Origin: an archaeon
GTDB lineage: Archaea > Thermoproteota > Nitrososphaeria > Nitrososphaerales > Gagatemarchaeaceae
Assembly (NCBI GenBank): GCA_021811485.1
Contig: JAJZOO010000002.1
Span: forward strand, 1-55,273
Direction: 5' to 3'
DNA length: 55,273 nt
The first letter of the stretch is position 1. The number at the start of each line of letters is the position of its first letter. The notes below the pieces were generated by a model, which was not told the DNA's origin, searched no databases, and worked only from the letters and a program-made list of their open reading frames with translations. Of the stretch, positions 24,521 through 33,375 are shown piece after piece. A program made the translations under genes and the position numbers.

Positions 24521-25714
24521 CTACCGGCCCTCAAGGGCGGCTACAATCCTCTCGTGGCTCGCATCTATCCCTTCAACCCCTGTGTTCAGTATTATGCATG
24601 GGATCTTCCACTTCTCGAACATGAGTCTGAAGTAATGGGCCTGCCGTTCGCTGTCTGGCTCGAGCAGGTATGGGTTGTACCATGGTTCGTAGGACGTCGA
24701 TCCCCACTTCTCCTTGGGTCCTGCCCCCGGGAGTACCATGTACTCCCCCCTCTGGAGTATGCTGATGGCATCGTCAGGCGTCAGTCTGACCTCTGCGGGG
24801 CTGTGGTCGTCCCTGCGCAGGAGGACGACGAGGTTGATTGGGACCTCATCGACGACCTTGTCCGGTCCGAGGATGCCCTCCCTCCTGACCAGAACCCTAG
24901 AGTTGCCGAAGGCGTAGTAGCACCACCCCTTGCCGTCGTTGAAGACGCACCTCCGGTGGGTTACGGAGCACCCCGCGGCCCCTTCGGTGAGCTCGCAGTC
25001 CTCCTTGCTGGTGGTGATGTTTTCGCTCAAGGACCGGTCGAAGACGGCGCGGAGCCACTCCTGCTCCTTCTGTGACTCGGACCGCATGTAGAGGGCCTTC
25101 TCGGGCTGCCTGGCGATCAGAGGGGTTGAAGGGATGTCAGGGACGGGGTTGGGGAAGCGGACGTAGGCCCAGTCGTCGCCGCATATCTTTCCGTACTCGC
25201 TGGTGAACATCTGGAAGGACTGGGTCGTCTTCCCGGTCCCGGTGGGTGCGACTATGACCACCCCCTTGCCCCTGTAGAGAGCAGTTGCGCCATGGATCGA
25301 AAGCGTGTTTGACTCGCGCTCGAGTATGGCCGCGGCGATTCCGAGGGCCCAAGACTTGCACTGGCCGTAGTACTCGGTGTTCACGAACAGAGCCGTACGC
25401 AGTTCAGGACAGTAGTAGGCGGAGGGCTCGAGTCCCTCGACCCCAATCGCCGAATAGATCCTAGCCCTCGGGGCCGCCCCTGCGTCAGCCTGAGTCCAGT
25501 TGTTCGCCCAGAACTCCGCTTGGTGCGGACTGTTAGTCTCGAGCTCGATGATGATGCCGTTCAGGTTCGCCTTCAGGGAGCGCACGCCAGGCCCTGAGAG
25601 GGCAGGCCGAGCCATGACGAGGAGGCGCTGGAATTCTGAGGCTGGAGTCTTCTTGTCTCCGTTGACCCTTGCCCGCGACTTCGTCGAGTAGGTGTTCAGT
25701 GTTTCTGTGGTCAA
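24521..25714 (-). CDS. P-loop protein resembling HPr kinase/PEP-carboxykinase-type ATPases
   Basis: The 397-residue protein has a Walker A motif APTGTGKTT (residues 156-164). It is preceded by the strand LSIHGATALYRGKGVVIV and followed by an acidic pair in KICGDDWAYVRF (D180, D181). This order, with a His-containing strand before the P-loop, resembles HprK and PEPCK-like kinases. The N-terminal 120 residues form a separate domain of unknown type, and several cysteines (around 240-265) are clustered. The TTG start lies about 29.5 nt after a TTTTAAGC TATA box. It may phosphorylate a protein or small molecule; no partner is adjacent. Family assignment is tentative. Confidence 0.55.
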   Translation of the reverse strand: MTTETLNTYSTKSRARVNGDKKTPASEFQRLLVMARPALSGPGVRSLKANLNGIIIELETNSPHQAEFWANNWTQADAGAAPRARIYSAIGVEGLEPSAYYCPELRTALFVNTEYYGQCKSWALGIAAAILERESNTLSIHGATALYRGKGVVIVAPTGTGKTTQSFQMFTSEYGKICGDDWAYVRFPNPVPDIPSTPLIARQPEKALYMRSESQKEQEWLRAVFDRSLSENITTSKEDCELTEGAAGCSVTHRRCVFNDGKGWCYYAFGNSRVLVRREGILGPDKVVDEVPINLVVLLRRDDHSPAEVRLTPDDAISILQRGEYMVLPGAGPKEKWGSTSYEPWYNPYLLEPDSERQAHYFRLMFEKWKIPCIILNTGVEGIDASHERIVAALEGR

Positions 25715-25833
25715 GTCCGATTCGGCGCCGATTCCGAGCGCTTAAAACCGTTGGTCACAACGAAGTGAAGTTATTCAAATGTCGAAGCAAGCTCGACCCA
25801 TCGCGGCAGGCCGTCGGCTCCGGGCGCTCGTCG

Positions 25834-27510
25834 TCAGCGGGTGACCAGGAGGGAGGGGGTGGAGCGTCGCTCCGAGAGACCGTGTGTCGCGGCCTTCTCG
25901 AGGTCCAGGCCGCCCTTCTTGCAGATGGCCTTCACCTGATGGAACATCACCCAGCCCCCCAGACCGATCATGGCCCCCGTGGCATACCTCGAAACCGGAT
26001 TCGCATCGCCGGAGGCTCGTGTCGCGTCCCTGACGGCTATCTTCGCCAGGTGCCTGTAGGATGCGAAGTACACCGCCAGCTGCGACTGGTCCAGCTTGAG
26101 CGAAGTGAAGTCCCTGCTCTTGAGGAGACCGAGGGGGACGTGTTGCATCGGCGTCACCGTGAACTCGAAGGGGAGGCCGGTCTCGAGGGTCGAATTGCTC
26201 ATCCTATTGATCAGGGCCACAGTATCCCAGTTGTCTTCTGGCGTCTCTCCGGCCTGCCCCACCTGGACAGTGAAGGCTGGCCTCCAGTAGTTCTTGTTCA
26301 TGACATAGGTGCCTCGCCAGACGATGTCGGACCATGACCCGTCGGGGCCGACTTTGAGAGGGAGAGTCTTGTTGGGCATGTGCTCTGCGGCGAGGCGGTC
26401 GCTCCCCGTCTCGATGCCCACCTGCAAGCCGATCCAGTTGTTGGGCCCCGCTCTCATGATCGAGGAGACCTTCCGCATCAAGTCCGGGTAGGCGGCAGGG
26501 ATCGAGATCCTGCCGTGGGTGGGATTGGAGTGGGTGATCCCCGGCGTGCCCATGACCCCCTTCATCAGGTCGATGAGTGCGTCTTCGTTGGGGACGTAGT
26601 TCCGTCCGTGCTGGTATGCGAAAAACTCGTCGGTGTGGAGCCAGGCGTTGTGCTGTCCGGAGCGGACGTTCACCTCGAGCTCCCGCCGCACCCTTTCGGG
26701 GGTGTAGTATCTGAGCGGCCTGAGGGTGACCTCGCAGAAGTCGCAGCCTATCCCGCACCCGCGCATGACCTCCACCATCCCCTTCACCGAGGGGTTGACG
26801 ATGTCAGGTATCCCTTCCAGGGTCGGGAACTGCCTCGAGAACTGATAGCGACTGATGAACTTGGGGTTCGGCTCCCACTCCTTCCTGAAGTCCGCGTTGA
26901 ATGTCTGATACCCCCTGAAGAACCCGGTCTTCTCGCCAGAGTCGTCCGAGACGTACCGGAACAGGTCGCCGGCGATGTCGTCTGCCTCTCCCTGGAAGGC
27001 GAAGTCGATCTTGTTCCTTTCGAGCTCCTCGGGGCGGACGGTAAGCTCCCACACCCCTGGGCCCCCTACTAGGAGCTTCGCCTTCTTTCCAGCCCGCGCC
27101 TTGTTGATCCTGCCGAGGAGGGACTCGAACTCCCTCTGTACGTAGGCGGACGCCCTCGTCTCGAAGAACACGGCGTATGACATGGTCAGCGGCCCCAGGC
27201 CGAGCGGGTCCATGGTCGAGACGCCGATCACTTCGGTGTCATCATCGACGAACTTGGAGATGTGGTCCTCGTGGGCTACGACCACTTCATCCCTGGCGGA
27301 GTCCCTGAGCAGGGCGGCCTCCAGTTTCCTGATGGCATAGGGGGCGAGCGCCGCCCTCCCTTCCGTGTCCGGCGGAGGCGGACCCTTCAGGAAGGAGTAG
27401 ATGGCACCAGGGAGGGCGTCAGTGGGCGCGCTGGCTAGGAAGTCGAGCAGGGGGACGCTTCTGTAGGTGCGAGAGAGGGTCGTGTCCGACACAAGTACGA
27501 TCCGGGCCAT
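25834..27510 (-). CDS. B12-binding-type radical SAM protein
   Basis: The 558-residue protein has an N-terminal Rossmann-like region (about 1-180, with GVSTMDPLGLGPLT and AKLLVGGPGVWEL) of the kind seen in cobalamin-binding radical SAM enzymes. The radical SAM core begins with EVMRGCGIGCDFCEV, where C252, C256 and C259 would hold the [4Fe-4S] cluster that cleaves S-adenosylmethionine. No DxHxxG cobalamin signature is evident, so cobalamin binding is uncertain. The C terminus (LGGWVMFHQVKAICKKGGLD) is a small helical domain. The reaction is unknown. A TATA-like TTAAAAAA lies about 34 nt before the ATG. Confidence 0.8.
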   Translation of the reverse strand: MARIVLVSDTTLSRTYRSVPLLDFLASAPTDALPGAIYSFLKGPPPPDTEGRAALAPYAIRKLEAALLRDSARDEVVVAHEDHISKFVDDDTEVIGVSTMDPLGLGPLTMSYAVFFETRASAYVQREFESLLGRINKARAGKKAKLLVGGPGVWELTVRPEELERNKIDFAFQGEADDIAGDLFRYVSDDSGEKTGFFRGYQTFNADFRKEWEPNPKFISRYQFSRQFPTLEGIPDIVNPSVKGMVEVMRGCGIGCDFCEVTLRPLRYYTPERVRRELEVNVRSGQHNAWLHTDEFFAYQHGRNYVPNEDALIDLMKGVMGTPGITHSNPTHGRISIPAAYPDLMRKVSSIMRAGPNNWIGLQVGIETGSDRLAAEHMPNKTLPLKVGPDGSWSDIVWRGTYVMNKNYWRPAFTVQVGQAGETPEDNWDTVALINRMSNSTLETGLPFEFTVTPMQHVPLGLLKSRDFTSLKLDQSQLAVYFASYRHLAKIAVRDATRASGDANPVSRYATGAMIGLGGWVMFHQVKAICKKGGLDLEKAATHGLSERRSTPSLLVTR

Positions 27511-27651
27511 ATCCGCACATCAGGAAAGTGGTGACGGTGGTTAAAAAATCCTACAGGTAGTTGCGCTCTCAGAGAGGTCCCTTGGCGGCATGCGTCCCTG
27601 CGCTTGTGCACTACGAAGAGCACTGGGCCTGGCGCGAATCCCCCGACCGGC

Positions 27652-28509
27652 TTAGCCCGCAGTGTCCCGCCAGCTGTGTTCGGGAACGAAACCAAGCACC
27701 CTCCTCGCCTTCTCGATCGAGAGGAGGGTCTCGTTCCCCTCAAGCCTCTTCTTCCTGGGGACGTTGGGGAAGACCTTGCCCAGCAGTTCATCGTCGCCAG
27801 AAGTCATCACCGTGTCAGCGTTTGCGATTATGAAAACTTCCGCGCCCCGGATTTTCGCCTCGAGGGCCCTGCGTACCGCCTGGGCGGCATCCCTGACGTC
27901 GATGTACCCCCAGAGGTTCCACTTGCGGAGCGCCGGGTCGCCCTGGAAGTCCCTGAAGAGCTCGTAGTCCCCGGGCTCGATTATGTTCGAGAAGCGGAGG
28001 CCCACTATCTTCAGCTCAGGGTCCCACCTGCAGTACTGCTCGGCGATTCTTTCGCCCACAATCTTGCTCAGCGAGTAGGCGCTCTCGGGCCTCCCGGCGT
28101 ACTCCTCGTCCACAGGCACATAGGGAGGCGGGACATCGAATGGGAGGCCCAGGACTGTCTCACTGGATGCCCACACCAGGTTCTTGATTCCGAGCCTGGC
28201 CGAGGCCTCGAACACGTTGTAGGTGCTCATCACGTTGTTCTCGAAGGTCACGGAGTTGGTGAACAGCCTGGAGTCAGGGATGGCAGCCAGGTGCACCACG
28301 CCCTCCACCCCGTGGGGGCCACGCTCAACCGCAGCGAGGGCGTCCAGGGCCTGGCCGTAGTCAGCGAGGTCGGCCTGTATGGAGGGGCAGAGCTCTTCGG
28401 CCGGCCTCGTCCTGTCCACACTGAAGGCTTCGTACCCATGCGCCTTGAGGTCCCTTATGCAGGCCCTGCCCGCCTTCCCGCTCCCCCCGGTGACCACGAC
28501 CTTTGCCAT
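27652..28509 (-). CDS. NAD-dependent epimerase/dehydratase (extended SDR)
   Basis: This 285-residue SDR protein begins with the Rossmann motif MAKVVVTGGSGKAGRACI. It has VVHLAAIPD, a catalytic Ser in LVWASSETVLG and the YSLSK dyad (Tyr-x3-Lys), then LRFSNIIEPGDY for the sugar-nucleotide side. Relatives act on nucleotide sugars or on sugar lactones (uronate dehydrogenase-like). The ATG at 28509 lies 4 nt after the stop of the serine-hydrolase gene, so they share a transcript; the longer frame is a shadow of that gene. Confidence 0.85.
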   Translation of the reverse strand: MAKVVVTGGSGKAGRACIRDLKAHGYEAFSVDRTRPAEELCPSIQADLADYGQALDALAAVERGPHGVEGVVHLAAIPDSRLFTNSVTFENNVMSTYNVFEASARLGIKNLVWASSETVLGLPFDVPPPYVPVDEEYAGRPESAYSLSKIVGERIAEQYCRWDPELKIVGLRFSNIIEPGDYELFRDFQGDPALRKWNLWGYIDVRDAAQAVRRALEAKIRGAEVFIIANADTVMTSGDDELLGKVFPNVPRKKRLEGNETLLSIEKARRVLGFVPEHSWRDTAG

Positions 28510-28513
28510 GCCA

Positions 28514-29905
28514 TCAGCTCGGCCACGTGGTCTCAGCGCGCGGCGCCACGGGACCAGACCTCCGGTACCTGTACCTCTCGAAGAATAGCTCCACACCGTG
28601 CTGGTCGAGCTTGAAGACTACCTCCATCCTCGCGGCCCCTTCGAGGGTGAAGAACCGCGCCTCGTCCCCCTCTTCGCCCTCCGGGACCAGTATGATGTTG
28701 TTGCCTATGTCCTCCCCCGAAAGCATGAGGAAGCTCCCGACCCTCTTCACCTCGGCTACGAGCGTGTCCTTGTATGTCCTGTACTGCCCCTCCAGCTTCT
28801 TGAGCAGCCCTTCCAGCTTGACTGCCCTAAGCTCGCCCGGGTCGACCCCTAGTAGTAGGGACACCGCGGACATCCCAAGAAGACCCATGCTGTAGCCGGT
28901 GCCGTTCGACAGGAGGACGACTCCTGACCCGATGTCCCGGACATACTCCATGTCTGAGGTGTAGACGTCCAACGAGCCCCCGTGTCGGACGACCTTGTGC
29001 CCGTGGAAGTCTGGGATCACCTGGAACCCGTAGCCATAGGAGTCCCCCCCATAGTTTTCGATGGGCCACTTCGCGTAGGGCGCCTCCATCTTCGAGAGGG
29101 TGTCCATGGAGACCACCCTCTTCCCCCTGAACTCGCCCCCGTTGATTAGCATGGACACGTAGTTCGAAAGGTCGGCGGCGCAGCTCATGATCCCCCCTGC
29201 CGCGTCGCTCCCGTAGGGGACAGGGGTGGGCGTCATCTTCGCGCCTCTTATGGCGTAGGGGGTGGCTACATCGATGTCTGCCGAGATGTCCGACTTGTGG
29301 AGGAAGGTCCTCTTCATTTCCAGCGGCGCCAGGATTTCGGACCTGAGGTAGTCGAACCAGTGGCGGCCGCTGGCCTTCGAGACTATCTCGCCAAGGAGGA
29401 CGAACCCCTCGTTGAGGTAGTGCACCTTCTCCCCGGGCCTAGACACGACCCAGCCGTCGACGCCGTCCAGGAACGAGGCCATGTCGTCGAGGCTGGCTAT
29501 GGGGAGCCAGTGGTGGTACTCCCTGAACGCGCTGAACAGGATGACCTCCAGGGAGCCTAATCCCGGGATCCCGCTTGTGTGGGAGAGCAGGTGGTGGACC
29601 TCGACTCCTTCGAAGGCCCTTTGTTTGAGCGGGATGAACTTGGTGACCGGGTCGTGGAAGCTCACCTTGCCTGACTCGACGAGCTTGCCGACGGCGAGGG
29701 CGACGAACGACTTTGTGACTGAGCCTATGCCGTAGAGGGTCTGCGGGGTCGCCGGGGTGGCGCCTGCCGCGTCTTTCCACCCGAACCCCCTGGCGTGCAC
29801 TACCCTCCCGTCCTCCACCACGGCCGCGGACATGCTGGGAATCTTGGTCTCGCTCATCTTCGCGAAGACTAGGTCGTCGAACCTTCTGGCGTCGAAAGCT
29901 ACCAC
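28514..29905 (-). CDS. Serine beta-lactamase-like hydrolase (class C/DD-peptidase fold)
   Basis: The protein of about 463 residues has all three active-site motifs of the beta-lactamase-like fold: SVTK (Ser62 to Lys65 from the chosen start), a Tyr-Leu-Asn motif in VHYLNEGFVLLGEIV, and HGG in KVVRHGGSLDVY. An extra C-terminal domain of about 120 residues follows. Archaea lack murein, so likely substrates are esters, D-amino acid peptides or foreign peptides. The GTG at 29905 is about 25 nt from a minus-strand CTTTTAAC element and removes 17 doubtful residues. It lies between an M19 dipeptidase and an epimerase, probably in one operon. Confidence 0.85.
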   Translation of the reverse strand: MVAFDARRFDDLVFAKMSETKIPSMSAAVVEDGRVVHARGFGWKDAAGATPATPQTLYGIGSVTKSFVALAVGKLVESGKVSFHDPVTKFIPLKQRAFEGVEVHHLLSHTSGIPGLGSLEVILFSAFREYHHWLPIASLDDMASFLDGVDGWVVSRPGEKVHYLNEGFVLLGEIVSKASGRHWFDYLRSEILAPLEMKRTFLHKSDISADIDVATPYAIRGAKMTPTPVPYGSDAAGGIMSCAADLSNYVSMLINGGEFRGKRVVSMDTLSKMEAPYAKWPIENYGGDSYGYGFQVIPDFHGHKVVRHGGSLDVYTSDMEYVRDIGSGVVLLSNGTGYSMGLLGMSAVSLLLGVDPGELRAVKLEGLLKKLEGQYRTYKDTLVAEVKRVGSFLMLSGEDIGNNIILVPEGEEGDEARFFTLEGAARMEVVFKLDQHGVELFFERYRYRRSGPVAPRAETTWPS

Positions 29906-29952
29906 GGGAGATGCCAGAGGCCTCAGGTTAAAAGAGGTGCCGCGGTCGCGCT

Positions 29953-30945
29953 TCACCAGCGAGACGAGCGCTCGAGGATAAACCTGTAGGCATTGCCGTG
30001 CATGATCCCATCAGCCTGGTCTGTAGGCACGCCTGCTCCGACCAGGGCTTTCCTGAACTTCCCCACCCTGGATATGTCGCCCATCCCCTCGGGGGCGCTC
30101 GACATGCCCAGGAAGTCGGTCCCCAGGGCTGGCGCGGCAGGGCCGCCGAGCCTGACGAAGCGCTTGGCATGGTCCACGAGCCGGGCGGCGGTAAATGGGC
30201 GGCCTATGCAGCTCCGGATGAAAGTGAGGCCCACAATCCCCCCCCTCCTCCCGGTCTCGCGTATCAGGTCGTCCGAAATGTTCCTCCGATTGGACTGCAC
30301 GGCTGCCGAGTCAGAGTGGCTGAAGAAGGGGGAGAGGGCGGCTGCATTCAGCACGTCGGACGACGTCCTCGGCGAAGCGTGCGAAAGATCGAGCATCACG
30401 CCCAGCTTGTCCGCAAGCGCGACCAGAGCTTCGCCTTCGCCGGTGAGCCCGTAGTCCTTGGACGAGAGGCACGAGGCCGCGAACTTATTGTCGTAGTTCC
30501 AGGTCAGCCCGATGGAGCGGACCCCGAGGTTGAAGAAGACTTCGAGATCTTCGGGCTCCCCGAGCGCTTCGCACCCCTCGATGTGGAGGACGATTCCGAC
30601 CCGATTTCCGAGCGACTCGATGTCCTCCCTGGTCCTGACTATCTTGAGGTCCTTCGGGTGCATCTTCTCAAGGGCGTAGTATATCTTGATTAGCTCGATG
30701 GCGACGTCGCGGGGGGACACGAGGGCGGAAGAGGAGGACCAGTGCCCGTACATCTCCTCCATCGCGGCTATCTTCCTCAGGTTGAGGCTCCCGAGGAGCG
30801 GGAATACGGAGCCCAGGACAAGGGTCATGTCAGCCTTCTTGTACTTTGGAATGTCCGCCTGGCGGCCCGGCGCATCTTCGGAGAATGGGGTTGCTCCGCC
30901 CATCAGATAGTAGTAGCCGATGTCTTCGTGAAGATCCACTACCAT
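29953..30945 (-). CDS. Membrane-dipeptidase family protein (peptidase M19)
   Basis: The 330-residue zinc dipeptidase of the amidohydrolase type begins DLHEDIGYY (first metal pair, with DLH-x-D-like geometry). It contains VLHIEGCEAL (bridging Glu), IGLTWNYDNKFAASC, GVMLDLSHAS, FFSHSDSAAV and ALGTDFLGM, the ordered signatures of M19. Members hydrolyse dipeptides, including ones with a D-residue at the second position. The ATG lies 27 nt from a TATATAA-type element (30967-30976). With the adjacent beta-lactamase-like gene it suggests uptake or recycling of D-amino-acid-containing peptides; this is inferred from context. Confidence 0.88.
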   Translation of the reverse strand: MVVDLHEDIGYYYLMGGATPFSEDAPGRQADIPKYKKADMTLVLGSVFPLLGSLNLRKIAAMEEMYGHWSSSSALVSPRDVAIELIKIYYALEKMHPKDLKIVRTREDIESLGNRVGIVLHIEGCEALGEPEDLEVFFNLGVRSIGLTWNYDNKFAASCLSSKDYGLTGEGEALVALADKLGVMLDLSHASPRTSSDVLNAAALSPFFSHSDSAAVQSNRRNISDDLIRETGRRGGIVGLTFIRSCIGRPFTAARLVDHAKRFVRLGGPAAPALGTDFLGMSSAPEGMGDISRVGKFRKALVGAGVPTDQADGIMHGNAYRFILERSSRW

Positions 30946-31133
30946 GGCTCCAACGGATTTGCCAGCCGATATAACTGTCTCTGGCGTTCAGTTGCTTGCG
31001 CTTGACGCGCATCCGGGCCCTCCTTGAGGGACGGAACGCGCTTCGTGGGGCGGCCCCCTGCCCGGCCGGCTGGACGAAGACGAAGGCGACCCGATGAGGG
31101 AGCCCCTTGGACCCGTCTAGACGGACGCCCGGG

Positions 31134-32981
31134 CTACCTGCCCCTGAGGCGGTGCTTCCTTCTGGGGCCCAGTGCGACCACGTCGAAGAGTATCTTCCGG
31201 AAGTTGACAGTCACCCCTCGGGCGTAGAACCTGTCTTCGATGATGAGGTTCCTAAGGTCGTATCCACCCTTCTCGCTGAAGTCGTACCTCTCGAAGGAAA
31301 GGGAGTCCGACAGATAGGACTCGAGGAAGGCCGGGTCCGGGTCCGCGATGACATCAGGCGGAATCGGGTCTTTCTTCGAGGCGATGAGCAGGTCGTTGAG
31401 AGAGTCTCTTGCGGCCCCATAGTTCTTCCAAGCCTCCTCCACAAAGCGGGGGAAGATGCCGTTGACAGTCATCCTCTCCTTGAATGAGCCGTCAGCGTCT
31501 TCTGAGTATCGCTTCAAGAGATGCGCCTTGATGTTGAGCTCGTTGGATCGGTCCATCCTGTAGAGGAACTGTCGGGCAGAGTGTTCGTAGTCGACCCTGT
31601 AGGCGTGGTTGAGCGAGTCGCCGAAGGCCCCGCAAGCCAGAAAGAACCCCGCCATCTCGTAGTCGTTCGAGATGAGGGCGTCCGAGATCAGGTGCGCGAA
31701 GTCAGGGTCGTAGGGGATTTCGCTCATCAGCAGGCCCTTCCTGGTGATGCCGCGCGGGCTGAGCCTTATCGCCCCGATGTCTGCCAGCCAATCCTCGGCG
31801 AACCCCACCTCCTTGTGGTTCACCCTCGACATGAACTCCAGGCTGGAGAGGCCGAGGCCGTACTTGGACATCAGGAGGACCAGGTCGAACGGGGTCTCGG
31901 TTTCAAGGTCCTTGTGGACAGGCGCCGGGTCGATTCTCTTCGGGACGGGGGTGCTGGTGAGAATGACCGCCCGGCCTGGCTTGAACCGGCCGATCCTCCC
32001 CATCATCTGGAGGAGCGAGTTGTTGTCCAGCTTGCCGTATTTGAGGGTCTTCCGGCCCAGGTTGTCTTTGCTGCTGATGATGTCGTTGAATATCAGCGCG
32101 TTGTCCACGTAGATGTTGACGGACGAGGCGATGACATTGGTGGCGAAGATCCTCAGGTTCCTGTCGCGCTCCGCCCTCCGCTGGATCTTGTTCACTTCGG
32201 ACCCCTCCAGCCCCCCGTGGATGTACACGCCCCCGTAACTGCCCGCGTACTTCTCGACCAGCCGCCTCGTGGGTAGGAAGACGAGCCAGGACTCGTCTTT
32301 GGGCTGGGCGTACAGGTACCTTGAGAGGGTTTCGAACATGGCGTCGAGGCTGCGGACCAGCTCCACCTCGAGGCGCACCGGGTACCTCCTGCCGCTGACC
32401 GAGTGCAGCTTTGAAATCCCGAGGAAGCGCAGGAACTCCCCTGGGTCGATGGTGGCGCTCATCACCCTGAACAGGTTCTTCGCCTCCTTCTCGCCCTTCT
32501 TCGCAAGGGACATGCAGAGCTCCAGTTGGGAGGTCATCTGATGGCTTTCGTCGAAGTAGATGGAGGTATCTGTGAGAGAGCGGTCAGCCAGCATCCTGAT
32601 GAGGACGCCGTCGGTGACAATCTTGATCTTCCCCTCTACGTTGACCTTCGTGTCCTTCGTTATGATCGCCAAGTCCCCCTTGACCTCCGGGTGCAGCGCC
32701 TCGAGGGAGTAGTACAGCGCGTTGCACGAGGCTCTAGACGGTTCCCTGATGATGACCTGTCGTGACCTCCCCGACCTCTCGAACTCGTGGATTGGGACCA
32801 CCGTGCTCTTCCCTGTCCCCACCTCCCCAAGGAGTACGAAGTGATCCGAGAAGTCGATGGAGTCGAGCACCGAGAAGATGGGCAGGTCCGGTGCGGCCTT
32901 TGGATCCCGGAGCCCGCTGCTCCCGTCTGACTCTTCTGGGATAACCTGCTCGAATGTATCGTCCACGCCAGACTCGCTCAA
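31134..32981 (-). CDS. DEAH-like superfamily 2 helicase
   Basis: The 615-residue ATPase has Walker A GEVGTGKST (52-60), motif Ia around IIREPSRASC, motif II YFDESH (D144-H147, a DESH variant), motif III VMSATI, motif IV WLVFLPTRR, motif V IFATNVIASSVNI and motif VI QMMGRIGRFKPG. This is the layout of HrpA/NS3-like RNA helicases. The C-terminal part has winged-helix and helical segments but no OB fold that I recognise. It stands alone, with a TTG start. A 6-bp inverted repeat lies upstream at 33004-33025. The substrate is unknown. Confidence 0.82.
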   Translation of the reverse strand: MSESGVDDTFEQVIPEESDGSSGLRDPKAAPDLPIFSVLDSIDFSDHFVLLGEVGTGKSTVVPIHEFERSGRSRQVIIREPSRASCNALYYSLEALHPEVKGDLAIITKDTKVNVEGKIKIVTDGVLIRMLADRSLTDTSIYFDESHQMTSQLELCMSLAKKGEKEAKNLFRVMSATIDPGEFLRFLGISKLHSVSGRRYPVRLEVELVRSLDAMFETLSRYLYAQPKDESWLVFLPTRRLVEKYAGSYGGVYIHGGLEGSEVNKIQRRAERDRNLRIFATNVIASSVNIYVDNALIFNDIISSKDNLGRKTLKYGKLDNNSLLQMMGRIGRFKPGRAVILTSTPVPKRIDPAPVHKDLETETPFDLVLLMSKYGLGLSSLEFMSRVNHKEVGFAEDWLADIGAIRLSPRGITRKGLLMSEIPYDPDFAHLISDALISNDYEMAGFFLACGAFGDSLNHAYRVDYEHSARQFLYRMDRSNELNIKAHLLKRYSEDADGSFKERMTVNGIFPRFVEEAWKNYGAARDSLNDLLIASKKDPIPPDVIADPDPAFLESYLSDSLSFERYDFSEKGGYDLRNLIIEDRFYARGVTVNFRKILFDVVALGPRRKHRLRGR

Positions 32982-33375
32982 TGCGCTTCTGACTGACCGT
33001 CCACTTAGGCCGATTTGAACCTAAGGCAGGGGCCGCCCACTGGCAGGCTCTTCGCGCTCAGCAGGGCTTCCGGAGGTTGCGCTACCGGGCTCCCCCTGGC
33101 CGCGTTGAGCCTGTTCGTTCCTCCGGTCGACTCTGCCTCTTCCGATGCTCAGATAAGCAGAGGCTGGCATCGGGTCGGATTGCCTCTTGGCACCCATGGT
33201 ATTCCACGTACGAGCTTTTGTCGAAGACCAGGAGGGCTTGGGGTCCGCCCCGGGGGGCCCGGTGGGCACCATTGGGACCTCGTAACCCGCTCGGCGCACC
33301 GGTCTCGTGTCTTCTGCAGAACCTCCGGACATGTGCTTAGGGACCGGCGACTGACCCGTGCCGAGCAACGGAAGG
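32982..33375. other. Gene-free stretch with an inverted repeat near the helicase start
   Basis: No convincing gene was found in these about 390 nt; frames on both strands have arbitrary composition. CTTAGG (33004-33009) and CCTAAG (33020-33025) form an inverted repeat around an AT-rich core about 30 nt before the helicase TTG, so it may be promoter or operator sequence. The core contains a tRNA T-loop-like string on the minus strand, but no tRNA can be folded from it. Confidence 0.35.

Noticed and set aside
33004-33110. Minus-strand tRNA suggested by the T-loop-like string GGTTCAAATC near 33010-33020
   Set aside because: The bases on either side do not form a T stem in the tRNA register, the real hairpin has a 10-nt loop, and no matching acceptor or anticodon arm can be found within 110 nt.
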